Made by a program: the position numbers and the translations under genes. A DNA stretch of 64,000 nt from HLUCCA09 sp038745585 (GTDB lineage: Bacteria > Pseudomonadota > Alphaproteobacteria > Rhodobacterales > Rhodobacteraceae): positions 124,001 to 188,000 of the forward strand of contig JBCDLH010000006.1 of NCBI GenBank assembly GCA_038745585.1, given 5' to 3'. The notes under the pieces were generated by a model. It worked only from the letters and a program-made list of their open reading frames with translations. It was not told the origin of the DNA and did not search any database. Shown here in pieces: positions 17,339-25,517 of the stretch (position 1 is the first letter of the stretch; each line of letters starts with the position of its first letter).

Positions 17339-18459
17339 ACGTCCAAAACCTTCACACGGCCGATGCCGACACCGTCGAAGAGGGCCTCGCGATCCAGGAA
17401 AAGCAAGCGGTCTTTGACAGCGAGACGGCGACGGCCGTTGCCATGCAGAACACGCTGCTGACGCCGCGCTTTTATACAACCGATTTCGACGAACTCGACG
17501 CGATCGATGTCGACGGCATCCGCGACGAGTGGGATCCGTTGATCGCGGAGATGAAATCGGACCCCAACAAGGGGCATTTCCGCAAGAACGAAGACTGGGA
17601 CCATGTCGATTGGGACGGGATGGAACCGGAACTCAAAAAGGAGTTCATCGACTTTCTGATCTCGTCCTGCACGGCCGAATTCTCGGGCTGCGTGCTCTAC
17701 AAGGAGATGAAGCGAAGGGGCTCAAACAGCGATATCGTGGAGCTCTTCCAGCTGATGGCGCGGGACGAAGCGCGGCATGCGGGCTTTATAAACGATGCGC
17801 TGCGCGAGGCCGGAATCGCAGTCAATCTCGGGTTCCTGACCCAAAAGAAGAAGTACACCTACTTTCGGCCGAAATTCATCTACTACGCGACTTACCTTTC
17901 CGAAAAGATCGGCTACGCCCGGTACATCACGATCTTCCGGCATTTGCAGGCGCATCCGGAGCATCGCTTCCATCCGATCTTCAAGTGGTTCGAGGAATGG
18001 TGTAACGACGAGTTCCGCCACGGCGAGGCGTTCGCCATGCTGATGAAGACGGATCCCAAACTCACCTCGGGCGTCAATGAGTGGTGGATCAAGTTCTTCC
18101 TCACCGCCGTCTACGGCACGATGTATGTGCGCGATCACCAGCGGCCGGCGTTCCACCGCGCGCTCGGCGTGGATACGGATTGGTACGGGCAGGAGGTGTT
18201 CCGGAAGACCTCCGAGATGACCAAGCAGATCTTCCCCTTCACGCTCGACATCGAACACAAGCGCTGGATGCCGAACCTCAAGCGCCTGCAGCGCGCGTCC
18301 GTCGAGATCGACATGGCGACGAAGCGGGGCGGCGTGGCAGGCTTTTTCGGTCGGCTCGCCGGGACGGCAAAGGCGGCCTACGCGTTCATCGCCCTCTATA
18401 CGATCCCGGCGGTGCGCCATGACGTGCCGGAGGTGACCCGCCTGCACCCGGCCTACTGA
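17335..18459 (+). CDS. acsF: AcsF, oxygen-dependent Mg-protoporphyrin IX monomethyl ester cyclase
   Basis: Di-iron oxidative cyclase that forms ring E of (bacterio)chlorophyll using O2. The 374-residue protein carries carboxylate/histidine iron-ligand motifs: CTAEFSGCVLYKEM, RDEARHAGFI and WCNDEFRHGEAF. No bchE (the anaerobic, radical-SAM cyclase) is seen in this window, so ring E formation encoded here depends on oxygen. The start overlaps bciE (ATGA). A repeat copy follows the stop. Confidence 0.96.
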   Translation: MNVQNLHTADADTVEEGLAIQEKQAVFDSETATAVAMQNTLLTPRFYTTDFDELDAIDVDGIRDEWDPLIAEMKSDPNKGHFRKNEDWDHVDWDGMEPELKKEFIDFLISSCTAEFSGCVLYKEMKRRGSNSDIVELFQLMARDEARHAGFINDALREAGIAVNLGFLTQKKKYTYFRPKFIYYATYLSEKIGYARYITIFRHLQAHPEHRFHPIFKWFEEWCNDEFRHGEAFAMLMKTDPKLTSGVNEWWIKFFLTAVYGTMYVRDHQRPAFHRALGVDTDWYGQEVFRKTSEMTKQIFPFTLDIEHKRWMPNLKRLQRASVEIDMATKRGGVAGFFGRLAGTAKAAYAFIALYTIPAVRHDVPEVTRLHPAY

Positions 18460-18465
18460 GCCTAA

Positions 18466-18530
18466 GGCTGGGGGGCCTTCTGCCCCCCAGACCCCCTGAG
18501 AGTACTTTTGCCAAGATGATGGGAGAGGAG
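18466..18530 (+). repeat. Palindromic dispersed repeat, copy R4, contributing the puhE RBS
   Basis: CTGGGGGGC (18468-18476) and GCCCCCCAG (18482-18490) form a 9-bp stem, followed by ACCCCCTGAGAGTACTTTTG and CCAAGATGATGG, then the tail GAGAGGAG, which is the Shine-Dalgarno sequence of puhE. Confidence 0.9.
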
Positions 18531-18538
18531 TGTTTCTG

Positions 18539-19381
18539 GTGAACCCGGCCTGGATTGCAGCGCTGACAGCCGTTTTCGCTTGGTGGTTTGCCACAGGAGC
18601 GATCCTGGCGGTGGTCAAACGCGCGGATGCCGGAGGGCGGCGCAGCCATATCTGGGCGGTGCTTTTGGCGCTGCCCCTTCTGGTGCTCGGCGCCGGGCTT
18701 TACGTCGATACGCTCGTGCGGACGGAGGTCGGCGCGGTGTACGCCGCTTTTTTCGCGGCATTGATGATTTGGGGCTGGATCGAGATGGCCTTTCTCTGCG
18801 GTGTGATCACGGGACCGAACCGATTGGCGACGCCCGCGGGCACGCCCGAATGGGAGCGGTTTGTGCGGGCGTGGGGCGCGGTGGCCCACCATGAGATGCT
18901 GCTCCTTTTGGCACTCATCGTGATGGGCTGGGCCGCGCTTGTTGTCAGCGCTGGCGTGGACGGCGGCGGCCAGGATGGAACAGCCGAAGCGATTAACCCG
19001 TTCGGGTTTTGGACGTTTGCGCTCCTCTTCGGCGCGCGGATCTCGGCGAAGCTCAACCTCTTTTACGGCGTGCCGCGGATCAACACCGATTTCCTGCCCG
19101 AAGCGCTTGCCCATCTGCCAACGCACTTTCGCGTCCGTCGCATCAACTGGGTCTTCCCGGTCTCGGTCCTTGGGCTCGCGCTCACCTGTCTTTACCTCTT
19201 CGAACACCTTGCGGCGCAGACTGCGCCCCACGCCATTGCCGGCTTTGCCCTGCTGAGCGCGATCGCGGCGCTCGCCTTGATCGAACACCTATTGATGGTG
19301 ATCCCGCTGCCCGACGCCAAGCTCTGGCGCTGGATGCTCCCCGAGCCGCACCCGCCGCGGCCCGACCCACCGGCGGACTGA
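18539..19381 (+). CDS. puhE: PuhE, photosynthetic complex putative assembly protein
   Basis: A 280-residue integral membrane protein (about seven hydrophobic segments) of the PuhE/DUF3623 family, found next to acsF and hemA in purple bacteria and linked to bacteriochlorophyll and RC-LH1 levels. Conserved stretches include WIEMAFLCGVITGPNR, FGARISAKLNLFYGVPRIN and DFLPEALAHLPTHFR. Two GTG starts exist, 18530 and 18539; AGAGGAG (18524-18530) lies eight bases before the second and overlaps the first, so 18539 is preferred. The SD comes from repeat R4. Confidence 0.9.
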   Translation: MNPAWIAALTAVFAWWFATGAILAVVKRADAGGRRSHIWAVLLALPLLVLGAGLYVDTLVRTEVGAVYAAFFAALMIWGWIEMAFLCGVITGPNRLATPAGTPEWERFVRAWGAVAHHEMLLLLALIVMGWAALVVSAGVDGGGQDGTAEAINPFGFWTFALLFGARISAKLNLFYGVPRINTDFLPEALAHLPTHFRVRRINWVFPVSVLGLALTCLYLFEHLAAQTAPHAIAGFALLSAIAALALIEHLLMVIPLPDAKLWRWMLPEPHPPRPDPPAD

Positions 19382-19444
19382 GCCCGCCCCGTTGCTTCCC
19401 CGGCCCGCACCCGACGGCACGACCCTGACAGAAAGAGACGACCC

Positions 19445-20656
19445 ATGGATTACGACAGCCTCTTCCGCGCCCAGCTCGACACGCTTCGGGATGAAGGCAA
19501 TTACCGCATCTTTGCCGAGCTCGAACGGCGGTGCGGCGCGTTTCCCCGGGCCGGCCATCGCGGCGAGGGCCCGGATCATGTGACGGTCTGGTGTTCGAAC
19601 GATTATCTCGGGATGGGCCAGCATCCGGTCACCGTGGGTGCGATGGTCCGCACGGTCCAGCAATGTGGGACCGGTGCCGGCGGCACGCGCAACATCTCCG
19701 GTACAAACGCGCACCATGTGGCGCTCGAGCAAGAAATTGCGGATCTTCACGCCAAGGAGGCGGCGCTCCTCTTTACCTCCGGCTATGTCTCAAACTGGGC
19801 TTCGCTCTCGACGCTGGGAAGCCGATTGCCAAATGCAGTGATACTGTCGGACGCAGAAAACCACGCCTCGATGATCGAGGGCATCCGGCATAGCCGAGCC
19901 GATAAGGTCATCTGGAAGCACAACGACCCCGAGGATCTCAATCGCCATCTCGGCCGGCTCGACCCGACCAGGCCGCGCATCGTTGCCTTCGAGAGCGTGT
20001 ACTCGATGGATGGGGACATCTGCCCCATGCAGGAGATTGTCGAGGTCGCTGAGGCGCATGGCGCAATGACCTATCTGGACGAGGTTCATGCCGTGGGTAT
20101 GTATGGCCCGCGCGGCGGCGGGATCTCGGAGCGCGAGGGGCTGGCCTACCGGATCGACCTGATAGAAGGCACACTTGGGAAGGCCTATGGTTGCGTCGGC
20201 GGCTACATCGCGGGATCGGAGGCGCTATGCGACTTTATCCGCTCCTTTGCGAGCGGGTTCATCTTTACGACCGCGTTGCCGCCCGGAGTGGCCTCGGCCG
20301 CCAAGGCCTCTATCGCGCATCTTAAGCACTCGAACGCCGAGCGTCTTGGCCAGCGGGACCGTGTCGCTCGGCTGCGCGCAAAGCTCGACATGGCGGGCAT
20401 CCCCTATATGCCGAACGAAAGCCACATCGTCCCGGTTCCGGTGGGCGATCCAGTTAAGTGCCGGCTGATCTCCGACATTCTAATGCGAGACTACGGGATT
20501 TACGTGCAGCCGATCAATTATCCGACCGTGCCCAAAGGCACGGAACGGCTCCGCCTCACGCCCTCGCCGCACCATTCGGATGCCGATATCGATGCGCTGG
20601 TCTCGGCACTCCATGCGCTCTGGAGCCAGTGCGCTCTGGCGCGGCAGGTGGCGTGA
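19445..20656 (+). CDS. hemA: HemA, 5-aminolevulinate synthase
   Basis: PLP enzyme that condenses glycine and succinyl-CoA to 5-aminolevulinate, the first committed step of tetrapyrrole synthesis in alphaproteobacteria. At 403 residues it is full length. Visible features: MDYDSLFRAQLDTLRDEGNY at the start, WCSNDYLGMGQHPVT, TGAGGTRNISGTNAHH, the DEVHAVGMYGPRGGG segment, and the cofactor lysine in EGTLGKAYGCVGG. It is linked to the puh/acsF genes and is probably cotranscribed with puhE (63-bp gap). Convergent with bchO across 156 bp. Confidence 0.97.
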   Translation: MDYDSLFRAQLDTLRDEGNYRIFAELERRCGAFPRAGHRGEGPDHVTVWCSNDYLGMGQHPVTVGAMVRTVQQCGTGAGGTRNISGTNAHHVALEQEIADLHAKEAALLFTSGYVSNWASLSTLGSRLPNAVILSDAENHASMIEGIRHSRADKVIWKHNDPEDLNRHLGRLDPTRPRIVAFESVYSMDGDICPMQEIVEVAEAHGAMTYLDEVHAVGMYGPRGGGISEREGLAYRIDLIEGTLGKAYGCVGGYIAGSEALCDFIRSFASGFIFTTALPPGVASAAKASIAHLKHSNAERLGQRDRVARLRAKLDMAGIPYMPNESHIVPVPVGDPVKCRLISDILMRDYGIYVQPINYPTVPKGTERLRLTPSPHHSDADIDALVSALHALWSQCALARQVA

Positions 20657-20812
20657 AAAGGCATCTTGCGAAGCGGCGTTTGCCCGCAAAGCGGCGGCTT
20701 TACGCGTGCTAGGCCATGCCTGACGGACTGTAATCGGTCCGTAGAGGTGGAGACTGGCACGTCACACTGACGGTCGACGCCGGACAATGCAGGGCGATCA
20801 TTCCGAACAGGA

Positions 20813-21679
20813 TCAGAGCATGCGATCGAGAAAGACGAGGATCCGCGTTGTGATCTCTTCGGGCGCCTCTTCATGGGCCAGATGGCCGAGTCCAGGCAGA
20901 AGCTCCACGCGTCCCTCCGGCAGCCGTGCGGCGGCGCGCTTCGATGTCGAGGGTGGCACGGCCCGGTCGTCGGTCCCAGCCAGGAGAAGCGTCGGGAGCT
21001 CCAGACGCGGGAGGGCCCTTTCGAGGGCGGACAGACGCCACTGCGCCATCATAGTGAGCGCCCCATCCACATGCCGCGCATCCGAGATGCAGGCGCGGTA
21101 GAGCGCGAGGCCGAGCGGGTCGATCCGGCTCCCCGTTCCCCCGATAAGGCGCTCGACTCCAGTGGGTCGGGCCATTCGCGCAAAGGTCGGTGCAACGAAC
21201 GGGTTGAGCGCCAGGGCCTTGGCCATGATCGGAAAGAGCCACCCCGCGGCCCCCGCGAAACTCTCTAACGCGGCGTTGAGCCCGACAAGCGCACGGGGCC
21301 GAGCATCGCCCCGTTGCGCAAGACGCAGCGCGAGCGCCCCGCCGGCCGAATGGCCCACGATCGCATCTGGCGGTGTGCCGAGCTTGCCGAGCAGCGCCGC
21401 CAGATCTTGCGCCATGAGGTCGGGGCTCGAACGCTGCATCGCGCCGAGGCGAGTGAATCCGTGACCAGGCAAGTCGGGTACGACCACGCGGAAACGTTCT
21501 GCAAGGCGCGGCGCGACATCGCGCCAGGAATGCGTCGCCCCGCCGGTGCCGTGCAGCAGCAGTAGAACCGGCGCGTCTTCGGGCCCCATCAGCTGCACAT
21601 GCCAGCGATGCGGGCGCGCTTGGACAAAACGCGAGGTCGCTGCGTGGGGCCAAATGTCGGCATAGCTCGCCCAATCCAT
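20813..21679 (-). CDS. bchO: BchO, alpha/beta hydrolase of the Mg-chelatase operon
   Basis: A 288-residue alpha/beta-hydrolase fold protein. It has the nucleophile elbow GHSAGGALALRLA, the oxyanion region LLLHGTGGATHSW, an acid in LAGTDDRAVPPS and a histidine in PGLGHLAHEEAP, giving a plausible Ser-Asp-His triad. Its exact biochemical role is unknown; it is always tied to bchID and is described as a Mg-chelatase accessory protein. It starts five bases after the bchD stop and is the last gene of crtA-bchI-bchD-bchO. Confidence 0.92.
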   Translation of the reverse strand: MDWASYADIWPHAATSRFVQARPHRWHVQLMGPEDAPVLLLLHGTGGATHSWRDVAPRLAERFRVVVPDLPGHGFTRLGAMQRSSPDLMAQDLAALLGKLGTPPDAIVGHSAGGALALRLAQRGDARPRALVGLNAALESFAGAAGWLFPIMAKALALNPFVAPTFARMARPTGVERLIGGTGSRIDPLGLALYRACISDARHVDGALTMMAQWRLSALERALPRLELPTLLLAGTDDRAVPPSTSKRAAARLPEGRVELLPGLGHLAHEEAPEEITTRILVFLDRML

Positions 21680-21684
21680 CGCGT

Positions 21685-23373
21685 TCAGGCGTCGAGCGTT
21701 GCTGTGACGGCGGTCGAGAGGCGCGCGGCATCGGCCCGCGGCATTGCCAAGTAAGGCGCGCCCATCTCGGCGGCGAGCGTGTTCAGCGCAGGTTGCGGGC
21801 GCGGCGAGACGTCGATCACGAGGCCGGGGAACCTGGCGCTGCGGATCGTGCGGGCCACGTGCGCGGCGTCGTCGGCGGCGGCCTTGCGGTCCGCGCTGCC
21901 ATCGAGCGCGATGTTGGCGCGCCCGTCGGTCAGCAGCGCAAGGGTCGGCGTCATACCGCGTCCCTGCGCGGCGCGTGCCAGTTCCATCGCGGCGGAGAGG
22001 CCAGCGGCCAAGGGGGTGCCGCCGCCGCCGGGAAGTGCGGCCAAGCGGCGTTTGGTCTGCACAAGCGATCGCGTCGGCGGCAACAGCACCTCCGCGCCGG
22101 TGCCGCGAAACGCCACGAGGGCCACGTGATCGCGCCGTGCATAGGCCTCGCCGAGGAGAAGCTCGACCGCGCCCTTGGCCTCGGCGAGGCGGGACATCGC
22201 AGCGGATCCCGAGGCGTCGACGACGAAAATCAGCAGGCGGTCGGATTGCTCTTGGTAGCGCTTGGTGCGGATGTCGGGCAGTCGGACATGGAGCGTCCGC
22301 TCCGCCGTGGGGCCGCCGCAGGCACTGGCCCGCCTAAGGGGCTGCCACGGCGCCGCTGCCCGGAGCGTGGCGATCATGTCGACGCGGGATTGCCCGTTGA
22401 TCTTGCCGGGGCGCGCGGGGAGCGGACGCCCGCGCCGATTGCCCTTCTTGCCTGCACCGGTACCGGAGCTGCCCGCCTGGCTGCGCGGCGCGCGGCCTGC
22501 GGCCAGACTTTCGAGGAGATCGCGGGGCAATGTGGCCGCTGCCGCCTCAAGGAGGATGTCGTCCGGTGGGGTGCGCTGCGCGCTGTCCGTGTCGCCGCCC
22601 GCCTCGTCTTGCGGCGGGTCTGCCTCGGGTTGCGCGTCCGGTGGGTCGTTTGGCTCGGGCGGCGGGTCTTCGGCGGGAGCGTGCGTGGCACGCGGGCCGA
22701 GCACAAGCGCTGCGGCGACGGCGAGGTCTTCGGTCCCGACTTCCGCGCGACCTGCGAGCGCGGCATGGGCTTTGGCCGCGCGAAGGGCATGGAGCGGCGC
22801 CCGCAGGCTGTCGATGCCGAGGCGGAGCGCAATGGCGGCCAGATCCTGTAAGGCCTGCGCCGGCGCGGTGACATTGGCGATCGGACGCTCGACCGGTACC
22901 GGCGTTTGCAAAAGCGGCTCCGTCTCGCCGAAACCGACTCCATCGAGATCGAGATGCAGTGCCAAGCGCTCGCACAGCGCATGGGGCAGGGCTTCGCCCG
23001 GTTCGGCGCCCTCATCGAGCGCAATCAGGCAGTGTCCGCGGCCCTCTTCGAGAGCATTTGCAAGACGGGCAGCGAGGCCCGGCGCGCAGCGCTCCGCCAT
23101 AGGCAGGACAAAGACCGTCGGCGTCGCAAAGAGGCCACGCTGCCAAACCACCTTCCCCGAGTTCAGCGTCGCCGAGAGATCGACCCCGCCGTAAAGCTGC
23201 TCATCGGCAATGCCAGTGTGGATCTTGCGAAGGGGGAGCGGCAGGGCACCAAGCGCCGCGACGAAGCGCTCTCGGACAGGGCCCGAGCGCGCGCGCAGCC
23301 AAATGCCCCCGAGCCCCGCCGGGTCGGCGGCGAGCAGCCGCAAAGCGAGGGTGGCGCGCGCCCATGGTGTCAT
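21685..23373 (-). CDS. bchD: BchD, magnesium chelatase subunit D
   Basis: AAA+-like subunit of the Mg-chelatase. The N-terminal ATPase-like domain (about 1-210) lacks a recognisable Walker A lysine, as is usual for BchD; a long acidic Pro-rich linker (about 225-265, PAEDPPPEPNDPPDAQPEAD) joins it to a C-terminal von Willebrand A domain with the MIDAS motif FVVDASGSAAMSR and TDGRAN. From the ATG at 23373 it has 562 residues; an in-frame TTG six bases earlier is less likely. Unusually, a 211-bp gap without a clear gene separates it from bchI. Confidence 0.95.
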   Translation of the reverse strand: MTPWARATLALRLLAADPAGLGGIWLRARSGPVRERFVAALGALPLPLRKIHTGIADEQLYGGVDLSATLNSGKVVWQRGLFATPTVFVLPMAERCAPGLAARLANALEEGRGHCLIALDEGAEPGEALPHALCERLALHLDLDGVGFGETEPLLQTPVPVERPIANVTAPAQALQDLAAIALRLGIDSLRAPLHALRAAKAHAALAGRAEVGTEDLAVAAALVLGPRATHAPAEDPPPEPNDPPDAQPEADPPQDEAGGDTDSAQRTPPDDILLEAAAATLPRDLLESLAAGRAPRSQAGSSGTGAGKKGNRRGRPLPARPGKINGQSRVDMIATLRAAAPWQPLRRASACGGPTAERTLHVRLPDIRTKRYQEQSDRLLIFVVDASGSAAMSRLAEAKGAVELLLGEAYARRDHVALVAFRGTGAEVLLPPTRSLVQTKRRLAALPGGGGTPLAAGLSAAMELARAAQGRGMTPTLALLTDGRANIALDGSADRKAAADDAAHVARTIRSARFPGLVIDVSPRPQPALNTLAAEMGAPYLAMPRADAARLSTAVTATLDA

Positions 23374-23584
23374 CGGCAAAGGGCTGCGTTTGGCGTGCCT
23401 GCCATCCTGTCGTCAGGGCCCACTTTGGGAATGCTGCTGACCGTGTGGCAAGCGGACTTGGTAGTCTTTCGGCGATGCACCCGACTGCGTCTAGTGTGCT
23501 CGGAGCTGACCCCGCGCCACGACGCTTGCCCTCTCGCCGCTCTGGCCTGCCATCTGCCAAAAGCGTCTATGAGAGTGCGGATGC
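23374..23584 (-). other. bchI-bchD intergenic gap, no gene seen
   Basis: In related clusters bchI and bchD lie very close together. Here 211 bp intervene. I see no RNA gene, no copy of the dispersed repeat, no TGT-N12-ACA site and no open frame with a convincing start. It could hold a promoter for bchDO or a decayed sequence. Confidence 0.4.
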
Positions 23585-24628
23585 TCACGCGCCCAAGACC
23601 TCCTCGATCACACGGAGGACGCGCGCCGTCGATCCAGCTTCGTCCAGCGGGTCGCGCCGTAGGCGGTGGCGCAGGGCCGAGGGCGCAACGGCGCGGACCT
23701 CGGCCACGCCGACCGCATCGACCCCTTCGAAAGCCGCAAGCGCACGGGCGGCGCGCAAGAGCGTAAGCTCGCCCCGAAGCCCGTCCGCGCCGAGGGCCAC
23801 GCACAGTTCGGCACAGGCCCGCAACGTGGTCTCCGGCACGTCGATTGCCCCGACACGCGCCTTTCCCGCGACAATGCGCTGGCGCAGGTCGGCGTCTTCG
23901 CGCCCCCACGTCTCCAGAAAGGTCGCCGGTTCGGTTTCATAGGCGTCGCGGCGCCGGATAACCTCGATCCGCTGGTCGATGTCAGTCGGCGAGGCCACCT
24001 CGACCGACAGCCCGAAGCGATCGAGAAGCTGCGGCCGAAGCTCGCCTTCCTCGGGGTTGCCCGAGCCGACAAGAACAAAGCGCGCCGCATGCCGGATCGA
24101 GAGCCCCTCGCGCTCGACCACGTTTTCGCCGGATTGAGCCACATCGAGAAGCAGATCGACGATGTGATCCTCAAGGAGGTTGACCTCGTCGATATAGAGA
24201 TAGCCCCGATTGGCGCGCGCCAGCAGGCCAGGCTCAAATGCCTTTTCGCCCCTCGCGAGCGCCTTTTCGATGTCGAGCGCGCCGACGACGCGGTCTTCCG
24301 TCACGCCGAGCGGCAAGTCGACGACGGGCGTCGCCTTGCGGACAATCCCGTGGGCGTGCACCTCGGCCCAGTCGGGGATCTCGTGCTCGGTGGCGGAGTT
24401 GACCGGGCAGCCCTCCACAGCCTCGATCTCTGGCAGGAGCGCGGCGAGCGCGCGTACGGCGGTCGACTTGCCGGTGCCCCGATCGCCGAAGACGAGGACT
24501 CCGCCGATTTTGGGGTCGACCGCCGTCAGGATCATCGCCTGTTTCATTTCCTCCTGGCCGACGATCGCGGAAAAGGGGAAGGGCGCGGGGCGTGCCGCTC
24601 GCACGGCGACGGGCTTTTGCTCGGTCAT
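23585..24628 (-). CDS. bchI: BchI, magnesium chelatase ATPase subunit I
   Basis: AAA+ ATPase motor of the Mg-chelatase, forming rings with BchD. The 347-residue protein has Walker A (FGDRGTGKSTAVRALA), the Walker B region YLYIDEVNLLEDHIVDLLL, the insert ENVVEREGLSIRH, sensor 1 LVGSGNPEEGELRPQLLDRF with the arginine finger, and ELTLLRAARALAAFEG (sensor 2). Two ATGs are close together (24634 and 24628); the second overlaps the crtA stop as ATGA and has GAGAG at a sensible distance, so it is preferred. Confidence 0.96.
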   Translation of the reverse strand: MTEQKPVAVRAARPAPFPFSAIVGQEEMKQAMILTAVDPKIGGVLVFGDRGTGKSTAVRALAALLPEIEAVEGCPVNSATEHEIPDWAEVHAHGIVRKATPVVDLPLGVTEDRVVGALDIEKALARGEKAFEPGLLARANRGYLYIDEVNLLEDHIVDLLLDVAQSGENVVEREGLSIRHAARFVLVGSGNPEEGELRPQLLDRFGLSVEVASPTDIDQRIEVIRRRDAYETEPATFLETWGREDADLRQRIVAGKARVGAIDVPETTLRACAELCVALGADGLRGELTLLRAARALAAFEGVDAVGVAEVRAVAPSALRHRLRRDPLDEAGSTARVLRVIEEVLGA

Positions 24629-25425
24629 CTGCATTCTCTCAGCTTAGCGAGCGGGTCTCCCCCCGCCCATGCGCCGTCTGCGCCCAGGATGCGAAAGCGG
24701 GCATAGAGCTCCTCGCGGAACCAGCCTCCTTCGCGCACCGCCCGGATCGCGTCGGCGTGAAGGCCCTTGCGGGCAAAATTGGCCATGGTGTCGGTGTTGG
24801 GCCAGATCGAAAACGTCACCTGCTGCATCAGCGGCACCTCTCCGATGCCGATGCGAAACATGACATTTGGGTCGGCAAAGATCGCACGATTAAGGTCGGG
24901 CGTGCGCCGCCAAAACTGTGCGGCCACCGAGGGACGGACCGTCGCGCGCGTCAGCGCGGCGACGGGGCCTGGTTTGGCGCGGGCCGAGACCGTGAAGGGC
25001 TCAATGCCAGCCCATTTTCCGCGCGCCGACGTCGGCGCCAGATAGACCGTCCAGCGTTCGTCCGCCCGTTCAGCCCATGCCGTAAACGGGTGGGCCGCGG
25101 CGGTCTGCGCGCGCGCAGTCGCCGCGTCAGGCCAGGTTGCCAGGATCACCCAGACCGCCGGGTTGGGGATCGGGACGAAGCCCTGATTGGCGCCGGAGCC
25201 GCAAAGCTTCCACGCACCGATGCCCGGCACTCTCGGCAGAGACAGCCGTGCCGCACCCATTTGCCCGAGGACCCAAAGGCGCTGCCCCCAGGTGCCGAAC
25301 CGGTGAAAAGAGAGCGACACGCAAGCCCCGATATGCGCCTTCGGCGGCGCCGTGCTGCGCGGCTGTCCCTGCGGTGGTTCTGCGTGGGATGTTTCCGGTG
25401 CGGTATTGTCCAGCATATCTGACAC
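24625..25425 (-). CDS. crtA: CrtA, spheroidene monooxygenase
   Basis: Introduces the 2-keto group of spheroidenone under aerobic conditions. The 266-residue protein contains the family sequences SLSFHRFGTWGQRLWVLGQM, LPRVPGIGAWKLCGSGANQG and QVTFSIWPNTDTMANFAR. The N-terminal 30 residues are poorly conserved in appearance. The listed start is a GTG at 25425; an ATG three codons later (25416) is equally possible and neither has a clear Shine-Dalgarno sequence. Divergent from crtI over a region with two PpsR sites; its stop overlaps the bchI start. Confidence 0.94.
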   Translation of the reverse strand: MSDMLDNTAPETSHAEPPQGQPRSTAPPKAHIGACVSLSFHRFGTWGQRLWVLGQMGAARLSLPRVPGIGAWKLCGSGANQGFVPIPNPAVWVILATWPDAATARAQTAAAHPFTAWAERADERWTVYLAPTSARGKWAGIEPFTVSARAKPGPVAALTRATVRPSVAAQFWRRTPDLNRAIFADPNVMFRIGIGEVPLMQQVTFSIWPNTDTMANFARKGLHADAIRAVREGGWFREELYARFRILGADGAWAGGDPLAKLRECR

Positions 25426-25447
25426 TTTCGGGTGGAACCATTGTAGA

Positions 25448-25465
25448 TGTTGGACACTTGTAACA
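25448..25465. promoter_or_regulatory. PpsR operator 1, crtA-crtI region
   Basis: TGTTGGACACTTGTAACA fits TGT-N12-ACA, 23 bp upstream of the crtA GTG and 53 bp upstream of the crtI ATG. Confidence 0.8.
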
Positions 25466-25483
25466 TGACATCTAAATCGAGAT

Positions 25484-25501
25484 TGTAAAGCAAACTAGAC
25501 A
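25484..25501. promoter_or_regulatory. PpsR operator 2, crtA-crtI region
   Basis: TGTAAAGCAAACTAGACA fits TGT-N12-ACA and ends 17 bp before the crtI ATG; centre-to-centre distance to operator 1 is 36 bp. Confidence 0.8.
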
Positions 25502-25517
25502 GAGGTAGCATCGGCCC

